From NCBI GenBank assembly GCA_023430245.1, contig JAEZBA010000446.1, forward strand, positions 1-5,597: a stretch of DNA of 5,597 nucleotides. The letters run 5' to 3'. This document shows positions 1 through 5,597 of the stretch, piece after piece. Below the pieces are notes generated by a model. It worked only from the letters and a program-made list of their open reading frames with translations, was not told where the DNA came from and ran no database searches. The stretch comes from Pseudomonadota bacterium. Its GTDB lineage: Bacteria; Pseudomonadota; Alphaproteobacteria; Rhizobiales; Xanthobacteraceae. A program made the translations under genes and the position numbers. How positions within the stretch are numbered: position 1 is the stretch's first letter; each line of letters begins with the position of its first letter.

Positions 1-1
1 A

Positions 2-1762
2 CCGGTCGGAGGCCATCGCGATCTGCTCGCCTATCTGGTGCGGCGGCTGCTGGAGAACGGCGCCAACACCTCGTTCGTGTCGGTGTCCGCCGATCCGAAT
101 ATCCCGATCGAGACCATCCTGATGCGACCGCGTCAGTGGATCGCCTCGGTCGCGCACGCCCGGCATCCGAAGATTCCGCTGCCGCGCGATCTTTACATGC
201 CGGAGCGCAAGAACTCGCCGGGTGTGGAATTCGGCGACAGCGCCGCCTTACGCGATTTGCTCACCGAGATCGCGCGTGCGACGCCTGTCCGCGCCGCGAC
301 GTCGATTGTCGGTGGCAAGGAACGCGATGGTGCCAGACGACCGGTGCTCTCGCCGGCAACCGGCGAGGCTGTCGGCGAAGTGGCCGAGGCCGATGCGACG
401 GTTGCGCAGGATGCCATGGCCGCGGCGCAGAAAGGCTTCGCGCATTGGTCCGCGACGCCGGCCGAAGACCGTGCGCGCATTCTCGACCATGCCGCCGACC
501 TGCTCGAACAGCGCCGCGGTGTCTTTGTCGCGCTGCTGCAGAAGGAAGGCGGCAAGACGCTCGACGATTGCGTCGCCGAATGGCGCGAGGCGATCGATTA
601 TTGCCGCTATTACGCTGCCCAGGCGCGCAGGACGCTCACGCCGCAGATGATGCCCGGGCCGACCGGGGAAACGAACGAACTGCGGTATCGCGGCCGCGGC
701 GTGTTCGTCTGCATCGCGCCAAGGAATTTCCCGCTGGCGATCTTTCTCGGTCAGGTCACCGCGGCGCTCGCCGCCGGCAACACGGTGGTGGCGAAGCCCG
801 CCGAGCAGACGCCACTGGTCGCGTACCAGGCCGTGCGGCTGCTGCATGAGGCCGGCATACCGCATGCGGCGCTGCATCTGGTGCTGGGTGACGGGAAGGT
901 GGGCGCAGCGCTGGTTGCCGATGCGCGGGTGGCGGGCGTGGCTTTCACCGGCAGCACGGACGTCGGGCGTATCATCAATCGTGCGCTGGCCGCCAAGGAC
1001 GGACCGATCGTTCCCTTCATCGCCGAGACTGGCGGCATCAATGCGATGATCGTGGATGCGACCGCATTGCCGGAACAGGTCACGGACGATGTGGTCGGCT
1101 CGGTCTTCCGTTCGGCCGGACAGCGATGTTCGGCGCTGCGGCTGCTCTGCGTGCAGGAGCATGTGGCGGATCATATCTTCGACATGGTGGCCGGCGCGGC
1201 GGCGACGCTGACCCTCGGCGATCCGGCCGATCCGGCCACGCATGTCGGGCCGGTGATCGATCGCGAATCGAAGGAGCGGCTGGATGGCTGGATCGCGACG
1301 CACGAGACGCGCATCCGCTATCGCTGGGACAAGGACCACGCGTTGCCGGGGCGCGGACTGTTCGTGCCGCCGACGATCATCGAACTGGCGCGCGCGTCCG
1401 ACCTTCAGGAGGAGGTGTTCGGCCCGATCCTGCATGTCGTGCGTTTCCGCGCACATGAGCTGCACAGGCTGCTCGACGAGATCGAAGGCAATGGCACCGG
1501 CCTGACGCTCGGCATTCATTCGCGCATCGATGCGCGGGTGACCGAGATCGCGAACCGGCTCGCCAACGGCAATGTGTACGTGAACCGCAACATGGTCGGC
1601 GCCGTGGTCGGCACCCAGCCATTCGGCGGCACGCGGCTGTCCGGTACCGGGCCGAAGGCGGGCGGGCCGAATTACCTGCGGCGGTTCGCGACCGAGCAGG
1701 TGATCGCGATCAACACCGCGGCGTCGGGCGGCAATGCGAGCCTGCTGGCGACGGAGGAGTGA
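2..1762 (+). CDS. putA: Bifunctional proline dehydrogenase / L-glutamate-gamma-semialdehyde dehydrogenase PutA (C-terminal part, 5' end outside window)
   Basis: PutA oxidises proline to pyrroline-5-carboxylate with FAD, then oxidises the hydrolysed semialdehyde to glutamate with NAD+, allowing proline to serve as carbon and nitrogen source. The reading frame is open from the first full codon (base 2), so the true start lies upstream; the GTG at 38 is internal. Counting from base 2, residues 14-18 (RRLLE) match the proline-binding arginine/glutamate motif at the end of the proline dehydrogenase barrel. The aldehyde dehydrogenase domain follows from about residue 100: an Asn-containing P-x-NFP loop at 240-244, AKPAEQTP near 264, GSTDVG near 317, the general base Glu342 (ETGG) and the catalytic Cys376 (GQRCSA). 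The end, with GTGPKAGGP and then NTAASGGNASLL, is typical of short (about 1000-residue) PutA lacking the extra C-terminal domain. Odd points are Arg241 where Trp is usual, Ile in ETGGINAM where Gln is usual, and TRLSG near the end. Family assignment is very secure. Confidence 0.97.
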   Translation, partial: PVGGHRDLLAYLVRRLLENGANTSFVSVSADPNIPIETILMRPRQWIASVAHARHPKIPLPRDLYMPERKNSPGVEFGDSAALRDLLTEIARATPVRAATSIVGGKERDGARRPVLSPATGEAVGEVAEADATVAQDAMAAAQKGFAHWSATPAEDRARILDHAADLLEQRRGVFVALLQKEGGKTLDDCVAEWREAIDYCRYYAAQARRTLTPQMMPGPTGETNELRYRGRGVFVCIAPRNFPLAIFLGQVTAALAAGNTVVAKPAEQTPLVAYQAVRLLHEAGIPHAALHLVLGDGKVGAALVADARVAGVAFTGSTDVGRIINRALAAKDGPIVPFIAETGGINAMIVDATALPEQVTDDVVGSVFRSAGQRCSALRLLCVQEHVADHIFDMVAGAAATLTLGDPADPATHVGPVIDRESKERLDGWIATHETRIRYRWDKDHALPGRGLFVPPTIIELARASDLQEEVFGPILHVVRFRAHELHRLLDEIEGNGTGLTLGIHSRIDARVTEIANRLANGNVYVNRNMVGAVVGTQPFGGTRLSGTGPKAGGPNYLRRFATEQVIAINTAASGGNASLLATEE

Positions 1763-2190
1763 GACCGGCCTGCCTGGCCGCGAGTGCCGATCATTACCGC
1801 ATCATGACATCGGCATTACGAAAACATAATTCCTCGCGCTCTCCCATCGCCGCATTGGTGATGCCAAATCTTCCTCTGACGCGTCATATGGATGAGCGCG
1901 CCAAGGCAAGAACCAGAGCGGCAGCCGCGAGAAGGTCAATCAGCGCCTGACGGTGAAGGCTGCGGCCCGAGGCATCGGATCCTCGCCGCATCATCCCCGA
2001 TACATCGCTGCTACGCATGGCTTGCGCGGCCGGCGGCAGCGCGACTAGTAAACCGGCGGGACAAAGCCGGACATTTCGACTGCACAGCCCGGCAGGACGC
2101 CCTGCCGGGTTTTTTTTGTCATGAGCGTGATTTCTAAAGCAGTCATAAATCGTTAACGCTGTTTGAAAGGTTTGAAGGTATTGTCATTTC
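1763..2190. other. Long non-coding gap between putA and the hisE-like gene
   Basis: No convincing protein gene is visible here. Right after the putA stop is a short hairpin (CGGCC/GGCCG, 1766-1770 with 1776-1780) without a U-tract. A second inverted repeat pairs TGCCGAT at 1785-1791 with ATCGGCA at 1809-1815 around a 17-base loop. A third pairs CCGGC at 2053-2057 with GCCGG at 2066-2070. A strong intrinsic terminator ends at 2117, and the stretch from there to the next gene (2118-2190) is AT-richer than its surroundings, as expected of a promoter/leader region. A near-perfect tandem repeat (GTTTGAAAG, GTTTGAAGG) lies at 2161-2178. I could not place a promoter with confidence: TTGTCA at 2116-2121 resembles a -35 box, but the best -10-like site (CATAAA, 2144-2149) is too far away. 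Confidence 0.6.
2088..2117 (+). terminator. Rho-independent terminator
   Basis: A perfect 9-bp GC-rich stem (CCCGGCAGG at 2088-2096, CCTGCCGGG at 2101-2109) with a 4-base loop is followed at once by eight T residues (2110-2117). It works on the + strand only, because the other strand has no T-run after the stem. It lies about 325 bases after the putA stop and 74 bases before the hisE-like start, so it ends either a long putA 3' untranslated region or a separate short transcript arising in the gap. It also insulates the hisE-like gene from readthrough. Confidence 0.93.
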
Positions 2191-2607
2191 ATGACTGATT
2201 CGCTCGAGCGGCTGCACAAATCGGTGGTTGCCCTGCAGAAGGGCGATCCGCGGACGTCGCGCACCGCGCGGCTGATGCGCTCGGGCCGCGCCAAGATCGC
2301 CAAGAAGATGGCGGAGGAGGCGGTCGAGGTCGTGGTCGATGTGATGCGCGGCAATCGCGAGGCCGCCGTCCGCGAGAGTGCCGATCTGCTGTATCATCTG
2401 GTCGTTCTCTGGGCCGATGCCGGCATCCGCCCACAGGACGTCTGGGCCGAAATGGACCGGCGCGAGCGGTTGCTCGGAATTGCGGAAAAGCCACCGAAAA
2501 CTCCGTCGCTGGAGCCGGCTCCTGTGACGGTGACTGCGGCCGTGCGGCGAAAAGTGGTGGCGCTGGAAGCCCGCCGCATTCCCAAGCGGCGCCGTTCCGG
2601 CTATTGA
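2191..2607 (+). CDS. hisE: Phosphoribosyl-ATP diphosphatase-like protein (HisE paralogue, MazG-like fold)
   Basis: HisE hydrolyses phosphoribosyl-ATP to phosphoribosyl-AMP and pyrophosphate, the second step of histidine synthesis, in the cytoplasm. The 138-residue product carries the all-alpha NTP-pyrophosphatase signature: Glu42, Glu43 and Glu46 in AEEAVE, then Glu62 and Asp65 in ESADLLYHL, the expected Mg2+-binding acidic set. The basic KIAKK stretch just before AEEAVE is also typical of HisE. Ordinary HisE is about 105-110 residues. Here a Pro-rich, then Arg/Lys-rich tail of about 35 residues follows the core (from residue 101, ending PKRRRSGY). No other his gene is nearby, and alphaproteobacterial his operons normally carry their own hisE, so this is probably a second copy (hisE2-type) or a relative acting on another nucleotide. 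The ATG follows AAGG at 2175-2178 with a rather long 12-base spacer. The fold is secure; the substrate is inferred. Confidence 0.85.
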   Translation: MTDSLERLHKSVVALQKGDPRTSRTARLMRSGRAKIAKKMAEEAVEVVVDVMRGNREAAVRESADLLYHLVVLWADAGIRPQDVWAEMDRRERLLGIAEKPPKTPSLEPAPVTVTAAVRRKVVALEARRIPKRRRSGY

Positions 2608-2666
2608 TCCGGCCCCTCCTGCCGCGCGCAACTCCGGCCCACCAGAGCTGCGCATCTATGATGGCC

Positions 2667-2682
2667 GAAGTCATCCGACTTC
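2667..2682. repeat. Short perfect inverted repeat upstream of the membrane-protein gene
   Basis: GAAGTC (2667-2672) and GACTTC (2677-2682) form a 6-bp stem with a 4-base ATCC loop. The stem can be prolonged by GCC (2664-2666) with GGC (2686-2688) across a 3-base bulge. No T-run follows, so it is not a standard terminator. It sits 27 bases before the downstream start codon and could be an operator, a leader hairpin or chance. Confidence 0.4.
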
Positions 2683-2709
2683 AGCGGCGGTTCTACCGAC
2701 AGGTTCAGC

Positions 2710-3291
2710 ATGCTTCGCCGGTTGTATGATTGGTGCGTCGCGGCCTCCTATCGTCCGGCCGCGAAGTGGATCATGGGCACGGTCTCGTTCGTTGAGAGTT
2801 CGTTCTTTCCGATCCCGCCGGACGCCATGCTGATCCCGATGTCGCTGGCACGGCCGGACAGGGCCTTTTCCTACGCCTTCCTGTGCACCTGGACCTCGGT
2901 CGCCGGCGCCGTGCTCGGCTATGCGATCGGCGCCTTGCTGTTCGACTCGGTCGGACAATGGGTGATTTCGGCCTATGGCCTGACGGACAAGGTCGAGGTC
3001 TTCATCGGGCAATATACGAAATGGGGCGCATGGATCATCCTGCTGGCCGGCTTCACCCCGATCCCCTACAAGCTGATCACCATCACATCCGGTTTTGCCG
3101 GATATAACTTGCTGCTTTTCATCGTTTTTTCGATCATTGCGCGCGGCGCCAGGTTCTATCTGGTAGCCTTCCTGCTGCATCGCTATGGCGATCGCGCCCG
3201 CAACATGATCGAGCAGCGGCTGGAGCTGCTGACGGCAATCGCTGCGGTGCTGGGCGTGGCCGGGATCGCCTTCGCCATGTATTATTTCTGA
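2710..3291 (+). CDS. YqaA-family / VTT (DedA superfamily) inner-membrane protein
   Basis: This is a 193-residue hydrophobic protein of the VTT superfamily, which includes DedA, YqaA and TMEM41-type proteins. Some relatives act as lipid scramblases or flippases or support membrane homeostasis; the exact substrate of this subgroup is not known. Visible hallmarks are ESSFFPIPPD (29-38), a re-entrant-loop-like motif with an acidic residue and prolines; GFTPIPYKLITITSG (114-128), the second re-entrant motif; and ARGARFY (144-150), bearing the conserved arginines. Hydrophobic segments lie at roughly 21-46, 53-80, 105-127, 130-157 and 172-192, with a short basic N-terminus. The length is normal for the family. 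The ATG has a weak CAGG at 2700-2703 with a 6-base spacer. A 102-base gap separates it from the hisE-like gene and about 150 bases from the next gene, so it may be transcribed alone. Family confidence is high; function is inferred only in general terms. Confidence 0.9.
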   Translation: MLRRLYDWCVAASYRPAAKWIMGTVSFVESSFFPIPPDAMLIPMSLARPDRAFSYAFLCTWTSVAGAVLGYAIGALLFDSVGQWVISAYGLTDKVEVFIGQYTKWGAWIILLAGFTPIPYKLITITSGFAGYNLLLFIVFSIIARGARFYLVAFLLHRYGDRARNMIEQRLELLTAIAAVLGVAGIAFAMYYF

Positions 3292-3447
3292 ATAGTTTTT
3301 CGGGCGGTCTCGAAAGCCTGTTTTCAAAGCGTTTTCGCGACTACCTCATTTTCGCCATCCAGGCATTACAAAAGCCGGGTCGGCGACGCCGCAGCAGCGT
3401 GCTACCTGATCGCACCTGCATCCGAGACGGGGACCTTGGATCGCGCA

Positions 3448-4131
3448 ATGGCCAGAGGCTTAACGGCAAGACGACTCGACTGCGCGCCTGCATATTCCGG
3501 GCTGCTGGCGGCCTGCGCCGCAGCGTGGCTGGTTGCGCATCCGAGTTTCGCGCAAGAGCCGCAGCAGCAGCAGCCTTCGCAACAGCAGGCTCCGGCCGAC
3601 GCTCCGCCATCCGAGCAAATCCAGCAGCCGGCGCCCGCGCGCAACCCGGACGGCTTTTTCGATGCGTTCGGCCGCTGGTCACGGGATTTCAAGGCGAAAG
3701 TCGATGAGGCCAACGCCAAATGGCGTGCCAGCGTCGAGGAAGCGAACGCCAAGATGAAGGCGACCAACGACGAGACCAATGCCAAGCTGAAACAAAGCGT
3801 CGAAGAGAACAACGCCAAGTGGCGCGAACTCAGCGAACGGAACGAAAAGGCTGCAAAGGAAGCCGCGGCCGCCCAGAAAGAGGCCGCCGAGGCGTTCAAG
3901 AATCTCGCCAATACCCGGCTGATCGAGGGTCGGCAGGTCTGCGGAACTGCGGCCAACGGCTCACCCGATTGTCAGGCCGCGGCCGAATTGATCTGCAAGG
4001 GCAAGGGCTTTGCAATCGGCAAGAGCGCCGATATTACCACGACCCGAAAATGCTCGGCGCGTGCGCTGTTGCAGCGCGACGAAAGCCAGTGCCGTACCGA
4101 GACGGTGGTGATCAAGGCGGCCTGCCAGTAG
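3448..4131 (+). CDS. Exported hypothetical protein: Gln/Pro linker, 11-residue helical repeats, six-cysteine C-terminal domain
   Basis: I do not recognise this protein. From the ATG at 3448 it is 227 residues. An in-frame TTG at 3436 would add four; I prefer ATG because GGGGA (3429-3433) lies too close to the TTG, though no ideal ribosome site serves either. Residues 1-35 look like a Sec signal peptide: RGLTARR, a hydrophobic stretch near 17-30, and cleavage after PSFA before QEP. Next comes a Gln/Pro-rich low-complexity linker (about 36-66), encoded partly by a CAG run. Residues 81-157 are highly charged and helical, with four clear 11-residue units (consensus VxExNAK plus four) at 85-128 and a degenerate fifth at 129-139. 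The remainder (about 158-227) has six cysteines at 165, 175, 183, 202, 215 and 226, an even number suiting three disulfides in the periplasm. A secreted or periplasmic structural/binding role is only a guess. Codon use resembles the neighbours. Confidence 0.82.
   Translation: MARGLTARRLDCAPAYSGLLAACAAAWLVAHPSFAQEPQQQQPSQQQAPADAPPSEQIQQPAPARNPDGFFDAFGRWSRDFKAKVDEANAKWRASVEEANAKMKATNDETNAKLKQSVEENNAKWRELSERNEKAAKEAAAAQKEAAEAFKNLANTRLIEGRQVCGTAANGSPDCQAAAELICKGKGFAIGKSADITTTRKCSARALLQRDESQCRTETVVIKAACQ
3700..3864 (+). repeat. 33-base tandem repeats encoding an 11-residue helical repeat
   Basis: Units start at 3700, 3733, 3766, 3799 and 3832. The first four encode VDEANAKWRAS, VEEANAKMKAT, NDETNAKLKQS and VEENNAKWREL; the fifth (SERNEKAAKEA) keeps the spacing only loosely. 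The most preserved DNA is the Asn-Ala-Lys codon triplet, spelled AACGCCAA or AATGCCAA each time. Hydrophobic or small residues at repeat positions 1, 4 and 8 fit a hendecad coiled coil or an amphipathic helix. The pattern suggests past duplication of a 33-base unit followed by divergence. Confidence 0.85.
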
Positions 4132-4142
4132 CGGCGATGTCG

Positions 4143-4180
4143 CGCCGGGCTTGACCCGGCAAGCCTTCGGGCGAAAAGGA
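4143..4180. repeat. REP-like palindromic element (degenerate copy)
   Basis: GCCGGG (4144-4149) and CCCGGC (4155-4160) form a perfect 6-bp stem around CTTGA, followed by a weaker arm pairing CCTT (4164-4167) with AAGG (4176-4179). A GCCGGGCTTGACCCGGC core with a second, less regular arm is the form of dispersed intergenic palindromes I know from Bradyrhizobium-like and other alphaproteobacterial genomes. It begins just after the stop of the exported-protein gene, a usual REP position, and may stabilise or help end that transcript, although it lacks a T-run. Copy number cannot be judged from one window. Confidence 0.55.
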
Positions 4181-4229
4181 TGGGCCTGCGATCATCGGCA
4201 GAGCGCCGCCGTGCTTTCGGATGGGCCTG
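4178..4229 (+). repeat. 11-base direct repeat pair
   Basis: GGATGGGCCTG occurs exactly at 4178-4188 and again at 4219-4229, start to start 41 bases, inside the 120-base gap before the SAF-domain gene. The first copy abuts the REP-like palindrome. It may be a remnant of repeat-element duplication or a pair of regulator sites; the sequence alone does not decide. Confidence 0.6.
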
Positions 4230-4238
4230 ACCGCAGCC

Positions 4239-4245
4239 GGGAGGA
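4239..4245 (+). promoter_or_regulatory. Strong ribosome binding site that fixes a GTG start
   Basis: GGGAGGA lies six bases before the GTG at 4252. This near-ideal Shine-Dalgarno decides the start of the SAF-domain gene: the upstream ATG at 4221 is out of frame, and the next in-frame ATG would remove the nucleotide-binding motif. Confidence 0.85.
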
Positions 4246-4251
4246 CCATCC

Positions 4252-5597
4252 GTGAATCTCTTCGCCAAACTCACGGCGCGCGAAGCCGCCGGGCAACCGG
4301 TCCGCATCGGGCTGATCGGCGCCGGCAAATTCGGCACGATGTTCCTCACGCAAGTCCGTCGCACGCCCGGCATGCATCTCATCGGGTTGGCCGATCTGGA
4401 CGTATCGCGTGCGACAAGTCAGCTGACCTCGGCGGGCTGGGACGCCGCGCAATACGCCGCGGCCTCGCTCGGCGACGCCGTGAAAAGCCGCAGGACTTTC
4501 GTCACCGATGATGCGGCGGCCCTGGTCGCCTGTCCCGATGTCGATGTGATTGTCGAAGCGACCGGCGATCCGAAGACCGGTATCCGCTTCGCGCTCGCCG
4601 CCATCGAGCACGGCAAGCATATCGTGATGGTCAATGTCGAAGCCGACGCGCTGGCGGGTCCGCTGCTGGCGCGCAAGGCACGCGCGGCCGGTGTGGTCTA
4701 CAGCCTGGCCTGGGGTGACCAGCCGGCGCTGATTTGCGAGCAGGTCGACTGGGCCCGCGCCTGCGGCTTCAAGGTGATCGCGGCCGGAAAGGGCACGCGT
4801 TACCACCCGACCTATCATCGCTCCAATCCGGACACCGTGTGGGAGATCCTCGACAAATATCTGAGGATCGACGACCGCGCCTCGATCAATCCAAAAATGT
4901 TCAATTCCTTCATCGACGGCACCAAATCCGGCATCGAGATGACAGCGGTGTGTAACGCCACCGGCCTTGTGCCGCAGACGAACGGTTTGGGCTTTCCGCC
5001 GGCCAGCCGGTTCGAACTGGCCGATATCTGCAAGCCGAGATCCGAAGGCGGCGCGCTGGAGATGGCGGGCGTCACCGAAGTCGTGTCCTCGGTCGATCGC
5101 GAGGAGCGTAACGTGCCGCATCATCTGGCGATGGGCACCTTCGTGGTGTTCGAGGGCGAGAGCGCCTATGCGCGGCAATGCTTCCGCGAATATTACCTGA
5201 TGCCGGACGCGAGCGGGCGATATGCGGCGCTGTACCGGCCCACTCATATGATCGGGCTCGAACTGGGCATCTCCGTCGCGTCTGTGGCGTTACGCAATGA
5301 GCCGACCGGTGCGCCTGTGAATTTTGTGTCCGATGTAGTCGCGACCGCCAAGCGCGATCTGAAGGCCGGGGAGATGCTAGACGGGGAGGGCGGCTTCTGC
5401 GTCTGGGGCAAACAGATGCCGGCCCAGGCGTCGCTCGATGCCGGCTGCCTGCCGTTGGGCTTGGCGCATCAGGTGCGGCTCAAGCGTGACGTCTCTGACG
5501 GCGCGGTGTTGCGCTGGAGCGATGTGGATTGTGACGCTGCCGATCTTGCCGTGCGGGTGCGGCGCGAGATGGAAGCGGCGTTCGGCCGCCGCAATGC
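4252..5597 (+). CDS. Homoserine-dehydrogenase-like NAD(P)-dependent oxidoreductase with C-terminal SAF domain (3' end outside window)
   Basis: The frame is open from GTG 4252 to the window end (448 full codons, no stop). The N-terminus has a Rossmann nucleotide-binding motif, GLIGAGKFG (20-28), a LADLD strand end near 46-50, and VDVIVEATG (97-105), as in homoserine dehydrogenase and Gfo/Idh/MocA proteins. The middle has GKGTRYHPTYH (179-189), MTAVCNATG (230-238) and YRPTHMIGLELGISV (328-342), which I recognise from the 'predicted homoserine dehydrogenase with SAF domain' group (COG4091). From about 365 (AKRDLKAGE) begins the SAF domain, a small beta-clip fold also found in sialic acid synthases, altronate dehydratases and FlgA. 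The family is usually about 430-460 residues, so only a few codons should be missing. Relatives often lie in sugar or polyol catabolic clusters rather than threonine synthesis; the true substrate is unknown. The rest of any operon would lie beyond the window. Confidence 0.9.
   Translation, partial: MNLFAKLTAREAAGQPVRIGLIGAGKFGTMFLTQVRRTPGMHLIGLADLDVSRATSQLTSAGWDAAQYAAASLGDAVKSRRTFVTDDAAALVACPDVDVIVEATGDPKTGIRFALAAIEHGKHIVMVNVEADALAGPLLARKARAAGVVYSLAWGDQPALICEQVDWARACGFKVIAAGKGTRYHPTYHRSNPDTVWEILDKYLRIDDRASINPKMFNSFIDGTKSGIEMTAVCNATGLVPQTNGLGFPPASRFELADICKPRSEGGALEMAGVTEVVSSVDREERNVPHHLAMGTFVVFEGESAYARQCFREYYLMPDASGRYAALYRPTHMIGLELGISVASVALRNEPTGAPVNFVSDVVATAKRDLKAGEMLDGEGGFCVWGKQMPAQASLDAGCLPLGLAHQVRLKRDVSDGAVLRWSDVDCDAADLAVRVRREMEAAFGRRN

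Noticed and set aside
248..1519. 423-codon open frame on the - strand
   Set aside because: It lies opposite the well-conserved PutA aldehyde dehydrogenase domain; long antisense frames are usual in GC-rich genes and its translation shows no recognisable domain.
2053..2082. CCGGC...GCCGGACATTT stretch resembling an insertion-sequence end
   Set aside because: Only one copy is present, with no transposase remnant, paired terminal repeat or target duplication.
1892..2137. 81-codon + strand frame in the putA-hisE gap
   Set aside because: It has no clear ribosome site, a composition unlike the neighbours, and it runs through the intrinsic terminator.
2121..2156. Eleven-residue open frame right after the terminator, possible leader peptide
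   Set aside because: It contains no histidines or other attenuation-type run and has no ribosome site, so there is no support for attenuation.
2671..3327. 218-codon open frame on the - strand
   Set aside because: It is opposite the VTT membrane-protein gene; its charged, low-hydrophobicity translation is what a reversed membrane gene gives.
3292..3447. Possible terminator after the VTT gene (TTTCG/CGAAA near 3299)
   Set aside because: The stem is only five pairs, partly AT, and no T-run follows.
3402..3956. 184-codon - strand frame rich in Ala/Ser/Leu that looks like a membrane protein
   Set aside because: It is the mirror of the 33-base repeats of the + strand exported protein. The + strand frame has a proper signal peptide and cysteine pattern.
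4192..5247. 351-codon open frame on the - strand
   Set aside because: It is the antisense of the clear Rossmann/SAF oxidoreductase and has no motif of its own.

Overview
The window is GC-rich, with G or C at most third codon positions. It reads as chromosomal DNA of an alphaproteobacterium, most likely a Rhizobiales member near Bradyrhizobium, Rhodopseudomonas or Afipia. This rests on the style of the PutA, HisE-like, YqaA-family and SAF-domain proteins and on a REP-like palindrome of a kind I associate with that group. It is a judgement from protein and repeat style, not from a database search. All five recognised genes lie on the + strand, and both ends of the window cut through a gene.

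Layout: (1) 2-1762 is the C-terminal part of the bifunctional proline catabolic enzyme PutA: the tail of the proline dehydrogenase barrel, then the whole glutamate-semialdehyde dehydrogenase domain. (2) 1763-2190 is a long non-coding gap with inverted repeats and, about 325 bases after the putA stop, a textbook intrinsic terminator. (3) 2191-2607 encodes a HisE-like phosphoribosyl-ATP diphosphatase paralogue with a basic C-terminal tail. (4) 2710-3291 encodes a small VTT/DedA-superfamily (YqaA-type) inner-membrane protein. (5) 3448-4131 encodes an unrecognised exported protein with a Gln/Pro-rich linker, an 11-residue-repeat helical segment and a six-cysteine C-terminal domain. (6) 4132-4251 holds a REP-like palindrome, an 11-base direct repeat and a strong ribosome binding site. 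(7) From 4252 to the window end runs an NAD(P)-binding homoserine-dehydrogenase-like protein with a C-terminal SAF domain, cut off near its C-terminus.

The genes do not form one obvious pathway. They look like single-gene units sharing one orientation, separated by gaps of roughly 100 to 430 bases. No mobile element, CRISPR array, tRNA or rRNA was seen. I found no clear new multi-gene system. The items most worth a second look are the repeat/cysteine exported protein, the orphan terminator in the putA-hisE gap, and several substitutions at normally conserved positions of the PutA aldehyde dehydrogenase domain.
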